Shown here piece after piece: positions 1-8,019 of a DNA stretch of 26,436 nt. The notes under the pieces are model-generated. The model did not search any database, was not told the origin of the DNA, and saw only the letters and a program-made list of their open reading frames with translations. Position numbers and translations under genes: made by a program. How positions within the stretch are numbered: the first letter of the stretch is position 1; every line of letters starts with the position of its first letter. The stretch comes from Chitinophagaceae bacterium UBA7600 (GTDB taxonomy: Bacteria > Bacteroidota > Bacteroidia > Chitinophagales > Chitinophagaceae). Location: contig DLKC01000100.1 in NCBI GenBank assembly GCA_002478885.1, positions 1 to 26,436 on the forward strand. The letters are read 5' to 3'.

Positions 1-89
1 AGATGGTTGGTAGGGAGTTGGTGAAAGCCTGTTGCCCCACCCGCTCATCCATCGCTTCATTCCGGGGAAAAAAGCAGGTTAATTGGTGG

Positions 90-923
90 CTAATCGGCCG
101 CTGAACGCTTTTTTTCTTCAAGCATTTTCAGCACTTCATCCATTTTCAGTTGTAAACGCATTATTTCCGATTGGGCCTTGAGGTTCACCTGGTACTCAAT
201 TTCCGCCCTGATCCTGTCCTGTTCGGCAAGCCCCCGCTGACTGGTAAGCACCAATATGGTAAACAAAAAAGAGCTGAGGGTAAGTATAAAACCCAGGAAG
301 AAAAAGGTGGGTGGTTCGTCAGCAAAACTAATAACGCCATGATTAAACTTATAATACCATGTTTGCAAAATGATCCAGCCCGAAAGAAATATGACCGCCC
401 ATATCAGGAACCGGCTGCTCGATACAAATTTGGCAGAATTATCAAGAAACTTCCGGAACGTGGCCGGCTGGTATGGTGGTGTATAAAGTTCAGCTGTGTG
501 CGGGTGCATATTTACGATATTCTTCCGCAGCCTGTCAACAAGTACCGCAAGTAGGGTCCGCGAAAAATTAGGGTGTTTGTCCAGGTAACTGTAAAACGTT
601 GCGCGGCCAACAGACCAGACTGTTGACGTTGCCGTAGTGCGTACCGTCGCTGTGTGAGGCCCCCCGTCAAGCAGGGATAGTTCCCCCAAAAAGGTTCCGG
701 CGCCCTGCATTCCCAGCGTTATCTCCTTGCCTTCTTTATTAATAAAACTGATGCGCACTTCCCCTTCTTCAATGAGGTATAATTTATCGCCCGGTTCATC
801 CATCCACATGATAACAGTGTGCGGCGGGAAAATTTCCTTTTCCAGCTGCTTCAACAGCTCTTCCAGTTCTTCCGGGTTAAGGGTTGCGAACAACGGTATC
901 TCCCTGAGCATTTGGGCTGTCAT
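90..923 (-). CDS. Cyclic nucleotide-binding-like domain fused to DUF1003 membrane domain
   Basis: The 277-aa protein has an N-terminal cNMP-binding (CRP-like) beta-barrel at about residues 5-125, with a phosphate-binding-cassette-like stretch FLGELSLLDGGPHTATV at 78-94. Two membrane segments follow (about 172-191 and 205-227). The basic and acidic tail (SQRGLAEQDRIRAEIEYQVN, 228-247, and onward) is the conserved end of DUF1003 proteins and probably forms a coiled coil. The protein should sit in the inner membrane with the sensor domain in the cytoplasm. The cassette Arg that normally contacts the cyclic phosphate (consensus PRSA or PRTA) is His90 here, so binding of cAMP or cGMP is uncertain. 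It stands alone, transcribed in the same direction as the glycosidase upstream. Domain assignment is firm; ligand and function are not known. Confidence 0.85.
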   Translation of the reverse strand: MTAQMLREIPLFATLNPEELEELLKQLEKEIFPPHTVIMWMDEPGDKLYLIEEGEVRISFINKEGKEITLGMQGAGTFLGELSLLDGGPHTATVRTTATSTVWSVGRATFYSYLDKHPNFSRTLLAVLVDRLRKNIVNMHPHTAELYTPPYQPATFRKFLDNSAKFVSSSRFLIWAVIFLSGWIILQTWYYKFNHGVISFADEPPTFFFLGFILTLSSFLFTILVLTSQRGLAEQDRIRAEIEYQVNLKAQSEIMRLQLKMDEVLKMLEEKKRSAAD

Positions 924-1039
924 AATATTTGTTTAGTGATATCTCGGATTAAGTGCGTGCTAAAGATAATACAAGCAATGAATGTACACGTTGGCATTTT
1001 AAGACCTGACCGCTTTAAAAATAAAACGAATAACGCATA

Positions 1040-3562
1040 TTATGGAAGGTTAGCCGCAACTACGATTCTATTGGGCCCTTTGCCGGCATTACAACTAAAC
1101 ACAATTGATCCTTCAGCCCCCGCCTTTAATTTCTTTAACAGGTTGCCATTGACTGTTATGAAATACTCAGACCCGGGTTTAAGATGATGGATTTGATAGT
1201 TTAAGCTCGCAGTTGTTGCCTCATCAGACGATTGCATCCACGACACTTCCAGCGGGTTGCAGGATTTGATTTCAAGGCTGCATTTTTTCCGGGTTGTTAG
1301 CTGTATCGACGCGGTCTTATCATTCCCATTGAAATAAGATACTCCCGGACCAGCACTGAAAAATCCAAAGCTGCTTTTGGCAATAATCTTAAAGTTATCA
1401 TTGGCTACCGAATAATGATCCAGGTCCAGGCCAATAAGCAGTTTTTGATTCCTGTAACGATAGATTACTTGTGAGCCAACCAGTTCTTTGGTTATATGTG
1501 GTTCAAGGTACAGGCGGTTGTATAATGGGTTGATTCCGTAAATCGATTGGTATAAGCCAACAACGGAAAGTGCATTTCCCGATAAGATATCATCGCCAAG
1601 GCCATCTTGTTTATCGCGGCCATACCGTTGAAATGCCAGCCCGTCTTTGGCATAACGCGCCAATACATTCTTTACATATTTCAAAGCAAGACCTGGGTTA
1701 TAAGACGCATATGCCTTTACAGCAATGGACCCCCACGATAAGAAAATATCGCCATTTTCATAGTTTGGAAAAGGAAATTGCCAGTCATTTCCCTCTCCCG
1801 GCGCATAACTGTACAGGCAAAGCGGCCAAAAGAAAAGTTGTTCTTGCTGCATTTGCGTTTCTATATCATCGAGAATGGTTTTCGTTCTGTCGCGGTCATC
1901 ACAAATGCCATAGGCGATAGCCATAAAATTTACCGGTGTAACCATGTTGGTTCCATGTATCGAGCCATCTTTATCGCGCCAATGTATATAACACCCATGT
2001 TGCTCATCCCAAAATCCTCCTGCCGCGGTTGACTTGTTGAAGCTCGTTTTTAACTTTTCTGCAAACTGCAGGTAATATTTTTCTTTTGCCGCATTCCCCA
2101 ATTGCCTTTCTATATCTGCCCACAGTATTAACGCATGATAAAGCTTGGCATTGACAAAAGCATTTTCGTACGAAGCCCAGATGATATCGATCCAGTCACT
2201 GCCTCTTTTTTGCGTATGGTTATCGGTCATCATTTCTACCAGCCCATCGTTATCGCTGTCACGTTTAATGATCCAGTCCAGCGCACGTTCACAGGACTGT
2301 TGCTGCAGCTTAACCCACTTTATGTCCCCGGTCTGGTCATACAAGTCAGCAACATTGCTTACAAAGTCCGGGTTTGCGTCAATCAGGTATCCCCACTGTG
2401 CTTCGTAAAAACCCTTGGCAGTAAATTGTCCAGGCATAGCATCTTCATTATTGTATGCCCATCTCGGCCATACTTTTCCATCGGGCGCTACGGCGTTGTC
2501 GCGATAGAAATCCAGGCACTCTTTATAGCCTTTTAAATAGTTGCTGTCATTAATGCCAAGCCCCATTTGCGCTATGTATTGTTCATGCAGGCAAATAGGG
2601 CCATACGGTGTATGCCAGCTATTACCACCGAAATGCTGCTTATCAATCACGCCAATCCGCGCGATCGTGTTTAGTACGGAATTCACTTCGTCGCCGTTTA
2701 AGCCAACTAAATTTCCACGCCCGAACTTTTCTTTAAAATCAAAATAGGAAAGTGTGATCGTTTCACTTGTTCTGCCCACGCTCATTTTCATAGGAGCCCA
2801 AACATCTGTTCTGTCGCGGAGGAATAACCTGCGTTGCGTACCGGAATCAAAACGGGGCAGTATTTCATTTTGCGAGACAGCTATGCGGTAAGCCAGCTTA
2901 TCTTCAGCAGTGCGGCTGTAATCCATGGCAACCTTTTTGCCTGCTGCATCAACAGATATGGTTAACCCATTATTCGTCTTGCTGTTCCAGAACTGCGAAG
3001 TACTGCTGTGCACTCCATAGGTATCCAGTTTTTTATTAAAAAGGTAAAACCATGCAAGTCCGCCGTAGTCCTGGTAAGCACCTTCCCATGTGTCTATATT
3101 ATTAAAGACAAAAACCGGCAAAGCCGATTGTTCCGCAATAATTCCTTTCGATGTGGTTCTGTCAATTGTAAGCTTTATATCCTCCTTATTAATGACGAAA
3201 GTCCATGTCTCCTCTACCGAAAAAAGCTTATCCCCATACTTAATTGCAGAGACGACAACTACGTTGTTGCTAACCTTGACTAAGGGTTGGGATAAAAGCG
3301 CCAGGCTTGAATAGCTGGCATCCTGCGTTTGAATAGCTGAATATACCCCGGCTGCGCCTTCGATTATTTGCTGCCCGTTTAACAGCATCGATGAGAGGTT
3401 CGCCTTATGGTCGTAATCCAATATGATCGCGATCTTATTATTGCCAAAACTGATCGTCTTCTTCTGAATGTCATTGATGATCTTTGGTGATTGTGCAAAC
3501 AACAGGAGCGGCAGAGAAAAGGCGAATGCAAAAATTACAGGCAGGCATTTTTTATTGAACAT
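1040..3562 (-). CDS. Exported six-hairpin (alpha/alpha)6 glycosidase-like protein
   Basis: The 840-aa protein starts with a signal peptide (MFNKKCLPVIFAFAFSLPLL, cleavage near LFAQ-SPK at 24). Residues of about 25-280 look like a beta-sandwich, about 300-690 like the helical toroid of six-hairpin glycosidases (GH63/GH78/GH94-like clans), and the C-terminus is a further beta domain. Supporting motifs are DSDNDGLVEM, RGSDWIDIIWASYENAFVNA, the acidic YENGDIFLSWG and many Trp/Tyr residues suited to sugar binding. It probably acts on a glycan in the periplasm or at the cell surface. I cannot assign a GH family number or a substrate by eye. The neighbouring minus-strand SGNH hydrolase could be functionally linked (deacylation plus glycan hydrolysis), but 231 nt and a dispersed repeat separate them. 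Confidence 0.75.
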   Translation of the reverse strand: MFNKKCLPVIFAFAFSLPLLLFAQSPKIINDIQKKTISFGNNKIAIILDYDHKANLSSMLLNGQQIIEGAAGVYSAIQTQDASYSSLALLSQPLVKVSNNVVVVSAIKYGDKLFSVEETWTFVINKEDIKLTIDRTTSKGIIAEQSALPVFVFNNIDTWEGAYQDYGGLAWFYLFNKKLDTYGVHSSTSQFWNSKTNNGLTISVDAAGKKVAMDYSRTAEDKLAYRIAVSQNEILPRFDSGTQRRLFLRDRTDVWAPMKMSVGRTSETITLSYFDFKEKFGRGNLVGLNGDEVNSVLNTIARIGVIDKQHFGGNSWHTPYGPICLHEQYIAQMGLGINDSNYLKGYKECLDFYRDNAVAPDGKVWPRWAYNNEDAMPGQFTAKGFYEAQWGYLIDANPDFVSNVADLYDQTGDIKWVKLQQQSCERALDWIIKRDSDNDGLVEMMTDNHTQKRGSDWIDIIWASYENAFVNAKLYHALILWADIERQLGNAAKEKYYLQFAEKLKTSFNKSTAAGGFWDEQHGCYIHWRDKDGSIHGTNMVTPVNFMAIAYGICDDRDRTKTILDDIETQMQQEQLFFWPLCLYSYAPGEGNDWQFPFPNYENGDIFLSWGSIAVKAYASYNPGLALKYVKNVLARYAKDGLAFQRYGRDKQDGLGDDILSGNALSVVGLYQSIYGINPLYNRLYLEPHITKELVGSQVIYRYRNQKLLIGLDLDHYSVANDNFKIIAKSSFGFFSAGPGVSYFNGNDKTASIQLTTRKKCSLEIKSCNPLEVSWMQSSDEATTASLNYQIHHLKPGSEYFITVNGNLLKKLKAGAEGSIVFSCNAGKGPNRIVVAANLP

Positions 3563-3730
3563 CTTTACAGGTTTGTTGGCTACATAAATCCGGTTTGTAA
3601 ATTAAGTATTGTGTACTAAAACAAATAAAAAACTGCACCCTGAGAAAGTAGATAATTACGCCATAGCAATGTGGCTGATAAATGCACGAATACAGCTTTA
3701 AATATCTATTGACCAAACAGCAGATCATAT

Positions 3731-3758
3731 CCGGTCTTCTGTTGCGTCGCACACTTGT
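3731..3758 (-). repeat. Dispersed repeat, copy 1 (truncated)
   Basis: On the minus strand this reads ACAAGT followed by the perfect 12-nt core GTGCGACGCAAC (core at 3741-3752). The distal RRWGCCSGG block found at +19 to +21 nt in the other copies is missing; only ACCGG follows shortly after the core, so this copy looks truncated. It lies in the 231-nt gap between the SGNH hydrolase gene and the glycosidase gene. Confidence 0.7.
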
Positions 3759-3793
3759 GCTTTCGTATCAATTGGCAACAAAACAAAAGACAA

Positions 3794-4792
3794 TTATTTC
3801 AATAATGCAAGAATGTGTTGCTGAAGCGAATCATATTTTATGCGCGCTTCGTATAACGGCATTCCCAGGTTCATGCCCGGCCGCGTATGGCCTGCCGCGC
3901 TAAGCCATGCATCTTTCATCAATAGCTGTCTTTCAGTTACGATGGCATATATTTCACTGGCATGCGCATTTACTGCTATCGCCGATTTTATATCTGCAGC
4001 ATCTTCCACACGCTGGCCGAGATACAACAAAATCGCCTTCGCCATCAGCCAGTGCCCCATCTCGCCCGGGTGCACGCCATCTTCGGCCAGTTTAAAAGAA
4101 GGGTCGGCCGCCCTTTTTTCTTCAAGATACTTCGTCATTGGAAAGTGAATATCGGCAACCTCCCAATGCAGGGAATCCCTTTGCGAAAGCAACCATTGGG
4201 AATAGGCGTCGAGCACCAGGTTATAGCCTTTTGTTCCAAGGTTTGCGTCGTCATGTACCGGAGCTGTAAGCAATACAATTTGCTTTGCACTGCTTTTTTC
4301 AAGTTCGTGATGCAGCCAGTATATTCCGTCGCGGTAAGCTTTAAAGCGGCTTTCATCAAACGGCAGGTATATGCCATCATTCATGCCGTAGCAGGCAAAA
4401 ACCACATCGGGCTTTGTAAGCGCAAGTACTCTTTCAAGTCTTTCGTGCAGGTCAGGGCGGGGGAATTTTCCGTCGGCATGGCCAGGCTCACTTAGTCCGG
4501 ACACTGTTTCGCTGGGCAACCCCTCATTTATAAACTCCAGGCGCTCTTTGGGGAAATGAACAATAAAATAGGTTTCAATATCGGTTATGTACGTGCCGGC
4601 ATAGGTAATGCTGTTCCCGAGGAACAGAATCCTTGTAGTGTGCTTTGGAAAAGGGAATTTTTCCGGTGCCTGTGCCGAAGCGGGCCGAACAAACCCAAAA
4701 AAGTTTGCAACGCTCAAAATAACCGCAATCCGCATGGCATATGCCCGGGCTGAAAATCCCTGTACTTTCATAAAGCTAATATAAGGTTTCAT
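3794..4792 (-). CDS. Exported SGNH/GDSL-family hydrolase
   Basis: This is an SGNH-fold esterase or lipase-like hydrolase of up to 332 aa. Visible blocks are LFLGNSITYAG (block I, nucleophile Ser in GNSIT), the Gly/Asn region FACYGMNDGIY (block III, GMND), and EDGVHPGEMGH (block V, catalytic Asp-x-x-His as DGVHP). Three in-frame ATGs compete: 4792, 4771 and 4735. The last gives a compact signal peptide (MRIAVILSVANFFGFV, cleavage after ASAQA), and 4771 is also possible; the first is given only as the outer limit. The protein is probably periplasmic and may deacetylate or de-esterify glycans, lipids or rhamnogalacturonan-like material. The substrate cannot be told from the sequence. Confidence 0.85.
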   Translation of the reverse strand: MKPYISFMKVQGFSARAYAMRIAVILSVANFFGFVRPASAQAPEKFPFPKHTTRILFLGNSITYAGTYITDIETYFIVHFPKERLEFINEGLPSETVSGLSEPGHADGKFPRPDLHERLERVLALTKPDVVFACYGMNDGIYLPFDESRFKAYRDGIYWLHHELEKSSAKQIVLLTAPVHDDANLGTKGYNLVLDAYSQWLLSQRDSLHWEVADIHFPMTKYLEEKRAADPSFKLAEDGVHPGEMGHWLMAKAILLYLGQRVEDAADIKSAIAVNAHASEIYAIVTERQLLMKDAWLSAAGHTRPGMNLGMPLYEARIKYDSLQQHILALLK

Positions 4793-4883
4793 TGATTGCA
4801 GCGATCTGTAACCATGCGCTCAACAAGCTGTGATGTTTTCTTGAGCTGGCATTTTCGCCGCATAAAGCGATGAACGTTGAAGT

Positions 4884-4924
4884 GTGCGACGCAACGGAAG
4901 CCGCAATGAAATACCGGTGCCCGG
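4884..4924 (+). repeat. Dispersed repeat, copy 2
   Basis: The core GTGCGACGCAAC is at 4884-4895, a 20-nt variable spacer follows, and the second block GGTGCCCGG is at 4916-4924. The copy sits in the divergent region between the SGNH hydrolase gene (minus) and the PKD/Ig-repeat T9SS protein gene (plus). Confidence 0.75.
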
Positions 4925-5080
4925 TTCAAAAAAAATATTCAACTGCAAGCATCTCCACCGCGTTTATTGCCTGTTTTAGAATTATGCTGTTGCAAATGCT
5001 GCCAAATTCTTATTTTACAGGTGATGTTTCCAACAAAATGCACGTGTTTTTGTACTTAGTGTAAACGATTATTCTGCAAT

Positions 5081-7693
5081 GTGAAAAAGACTCTCTTTTT
5101 ATATATTATTTTTTGTGCAGTCGCGTTCAGCAGCAAAGCCGATCATATAACCGGTGGCACAATCTCGTACACGCTTAAATCGGTAGCGGGCAACCAGTAT
5201 ACTTATACGGTAACGGTAAAAATGTATATGGTTTGCCATACATACAGGGAGTTTTACAACCCAACCTATGTAGCCGTATTTGATAAAAAGACCAACCAGC
5301 GCATCGAAGACAAGCTTGTGCCATTGAGCAGCATTGAGAATATTACGCTGAATGATACAGACAACTGTATTACCAATCCACCTGAAGTTTGCCACCGCAT
5401 CGGGTACTACATATTTGATCTTACCTTGCCGGCATCTGCAAACGGTTATGTACTCACGTCTGAAGTTTTTTTCAGGGTGAATAGCATTAGTAACCTTAGT
5501 TCGGGGTACGAGAACCTGGGCGCTACCTACACCGCCGAAATACCCGGCACTTTTACGTTGCCAAGCGGGCCAAAGAACAACAGTGCAAAATTTATTGGAA
5601 ACGACCTGGTGATGATATGCGCCGATAATCCTTTCAGCTACAGCTTTGCTGCTGAGGATAAAGATGGGGACGAGCTTTCTTATTCGCTTTGCGATGCTTA
5701 TAGCTCTTCCAACTTCCTTTTTGGTATCGACCTGGTACCGCCTGCTGCTCCGCCCTATACTTCTGTTCCTTATGGCAACGGTTTTAGTGCTGGCCGCCCC
5801 CTGGGCAACAAAGTAAATATCGATGAAAAAACAGGACTGATCAGTGGCATAGCGCCGCCACCGGGAACTTATGTGGTAACCGTTTGCATCGAAGAAAAGC
5901 GGGATGGAAAAATTATTGCCACACAAAGAAAAGATCTCCAGGTAAGGGTTGCAGCCTGCTCCTTTGTTTCGGCGCTGTTGCAGCAGTCTTACCTGCTGTG
6001 CGGCGACTCAAAAACAGTGAACATGGAAAACCTTTCGGTGAGCTCACTTATCGAGAGCTATAAATGGAGCATAACAAACAATGCCGGCGTTGAGGTGTTC
6101 ACTACAGACAGCCCGACAGTCAATTATACGTTCGCCGATACCGGCGTATTCAAAGTAAGGCTCGATGTAAACCCGCATGCAAAATGCGCCGACTCTGCCT
6201 ACAGTGTTATAAAAGTGTACCCCGGCCTTAAAGCAGATTTCACCTACGATGGTGTCTGTTTAAACAAACCAACACTGTTCACCGATGCAACCTCTTCTGT
6301 TTACAGTACCGTTAATTCATGGCAGTGGAGTCTCTCGGGCGACGCTTCCAATACCACGGGCTCAAACACATCCAATCTGAATTATAACTATGCTTCAGCG
6401 GGGCAAAAAACAGTAAGCCTGCATGTCACCGACAACAAAGGTTGCCTGGATTCGGTAACGAAAACCATTGAGATCTTTGATAAGCCGCCGGTGAATCTTC
6501 CGTTCAGGGATACGTTGATCTGCGGACCCGACACCCTGCACATCAATGCAACCGGTGCAGGTATTTACCAATGGACACCGCTGACCGACATTACCGATGC
6601 CAGCTCATCACACCCAATTGTAACACCAAAGCAAACCACGACATATTATGTTGACCTGACTTTTGATGGCTGTAAAAACCGCGACTCTGTCACCGTTCAC
6701 GTGGTAGATCACGTTACACTCACCGCTATGAATGACACCACTATTTGCAGCGGCGATGCCATACAATTACACCTCGCCTCAGACGGGCTCCATTATCAAT
6801 GGTCACCCGCCGCACAACTTGATGATGCAGGCAGCGCGCAGCCCAGGGCATATACAAGCACCAATACAATTTACAGTGTAGAGGCCAGCATCGGGAAATG
6901 TATCGCCACAGACGCGGTTGCTGTAAAAACTGTGCCCTATCCAACGGCTGCCGCTGGAGCAGATTCCACTATTTGTTTTGGCAACATGGCAAGCCTTAAC
7001 GGCGTCACCAACGGAAGTTCTTACTCGTGGTATCCGCCGGCGGATATAAAAGATTTTCATGCCCTGCACACCACGGCCCTTCCGCACTCAAGCACCATTT
7101 ACACGCTTATTGCCTACGACACAAAGGGCTGCCCCAAACCCGGCGTTGACTCGGTGCTGATAACCGTGCAGCCAGAAATACCCGCGTTTGCCGGGCACGA
7201 TACCAGCATCGTGATAAGCCAGCCCTTGCAGTTGCACGCAAGCGGCGGAGAATTTTATCAATGGTCGCCGGCATATGGCCTGTCTTCCGTGAACACGCCC
7301 GACCCGGTGGCGCTGTTTAATGAGCCAGCTGTAAACAACCGGTATAAAGTGCTCGTATCAGACCGCGCCGGTTGCACCGATTCGGCATTCATCAATATTA
7401 AGGTGTACAAGACTTTGCCATCCGTGTTTGTTCCAACAGCATTCACGCCGAACAACGATGGCCACAACGACATTTTCAGGCCGGTTATCGCAGGAATAAA
7501 AAACATTGAAGCTTTTAATATATACAATCGCTGGGGGCAACTCGTTTATTCTACCAAAACCATTGGCGAAGGTTGGAACGGCCGCATCAATGGGGTCATG
7601 CAATCATCAGGCACTTTTGTTTGGATAATAAAAGCGGTGGACTACAACGGTCTTCCCTATGCCGGGAAAGGTACGGTAACACTAATCAGGTAA
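5081..7693 (+). CDS. Large PKD/Ig-repeat surface protein with T9SS type B sorting domain
   Basis: The 870-aa protein has a signal peptide (MKKTLFLYIIFCAVAFSSKA). The start is GTG: an ATG two bases earlier in another frame runs straight into TGA. The mature N-terminus DHITGGTISY opens a domain common at the start of Bacteroidota gliding-motility-associated proteins (about 21-295). Two PKD-like domains follow (about 296-467). Four Ig-like repeats of about 78 aa (468-780) each carry a Y-x-W-x-P element, and the first three open with a D-T/S-x-I-C element. The end is a type B (CHU_C/TIGR04131-like) sorting domain starting VFVPTAFTPNNDGHNDIF at about 781. It should be secreted by the type IX system and attached to the cell surface, acting as an adhesin or matrix protein. 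No enzymatic domain is visible. Confidence 0.88.
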   Translation: MKKTLFLYIIFCAVAFSSKADHITGGTISYTLKSVAGNQYTYTVTVKMYMVCHTYREFYNPTYVAVFDKKTNQRIEDKLVPLSSIENITLNDTDNCITNPPEVCHRIGYYIFDLTLPASANGYVLTSEVFFRVNSISNLSSGYENLGATYTAEIPGTFTLPSGPKNNSAKFIGNDLVMICADNPFSYSFAAEDKDGDELSYSLCDAYSSSNFLFGIDLVPPAAPPYTSVPYGNGFSAGRPLGNKVNIDEKTGLISGIAPPPGTYVVTVCIEEKRDGKIIATQRKDLQVRVAACSFVSALLQQSYLLCGDSKTVNMENLSVSSLIESYKWSITNNAGVEVFTTDSPTVNYTFADTGVFKVRLDVNPHAKCADSAYSVIKVYPGLKADFTYDGVCLNKPTLFTDATSSVYSTVNSWQWSLSGDASNTTGSNTSNLNYNYASAGQKTVSLHVTDNKGCLDSVTKTIEIFDKPPVNLPFRDTLICGPDTLHINATGAGIYQWTPLTDITDASSSHPIVTPKQTTTYYVDLTFDGCKNRDSVTVHVVDHVTLTAMNDTTICSGDAIQLHLASDGLHYQWSPAAQLDDAGSAQPRAYTSTNTIYSVEASIGKCIATDAVAVKTVPYPTAAAGADSTICFGNMASLNGVTNGSSYSWYPPADIKDFHALHTTALPHSSTIYTLIAYDTKGCPKPGVDSVLITVQPEIPAFAGHDTSIVISQPLQLHASGGEFYQWSPAYGLSSVNTPDPVALFNEPAVNNRYKVLVSDRAGCTDSAFINIKVYKTLPSVFVPTAFTPNNDGHNDIFRPVIAGIKNIEAFNIYNRWGQLVYSTKTIGEGWNGRINGVMQSSGTFVWIIKAVDYNGLPYAGKGTVTLIR

Positions 7694-7704
7694 GTGTTTA
7701 TGTT

Positions 7705-7744
7705 CCCGGCTTTGCTGCAGGCAGCAGCCTTGGTTGCGTCGCAC
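7705..7744 (-). repeat. Dispersed repeat, copy 3 (left arm of inverted pair)
   Basis: On the minus strand the core GTGCGACGCAAC is at 7744-7733, followed by a 19-nt spacer and the block AAAGCCGGG (plus-strand CCCGGCTTT at 7705-7713). It faces copy 4 at 7826-7865 in inverted orientation, and both have exactly 19-nt spacers. It lies 12 nt after the stop codon of the upstream T9SS protein gene. Confidence 0.8.
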
Positions 7745-7825
7745 ATTTCAGCAGTTGTAGCACCTCGCAGCAGCAAACAACAAACGGCGAGGCTGTTGTG
7801 CCGCCCAAAGAACCAGAGCATACGA

Positions 7826-7865
7826 GTGCGACGCAACAGAAGATGCCATGCTTATGAAAGCCGGG
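7826..7865 (+). repeat. Dispersed repeat, copy 4 (right arm of inverted pair)
   Basis: The core GTGCGACGCAAC is at 7826-7837, a 19-nt spacer follows, and AAAGCCGGG is at 7857-7865. Together with copy 3 this makes a head-to-head pair whose cores are 81 nt apart. The rest of the 326-nt gap 7694-8019 holds no gene I can support. Confidence 0.8.
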
Positions 7866-8019
7866 TAAATCATTGTGTTTTTGCCCCTTGCAGTTGAGGT
7901 ACGGCAACCAAAAAAGGAAACCAGTCATGGCTGGCCTAGGCCATCAATCTTAATGGGGCAGTTTATTTTTTTTGCATATTTTGAGGATTCAAAAATATTA
8001 GAAAGCTTATTTACATCTC

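Noticed and set aside
3552..3752. 66-codon minus-strand frame between the SGNH and glycosidase genes
   Set aside because: It overlaps the glycosidase start and a repeat copy, and has no domain or signal peptide.
1040..4792. Glycosidase and SGNH hydrolase as part of the phosphonate locus
   Set aside because: They are on the opposite strand, over 8 kb away and separated by two unrelated T9SS genes; no evidence links them.
5099..5926. 275-codon open frame on the minus strand
   Set aside because: It lies entirely opposite the PKD/Ig-repeat T9SS gene, whose protein has a signal peptide, repeats and sorting domain. The antisense product shows no recognisable motif.
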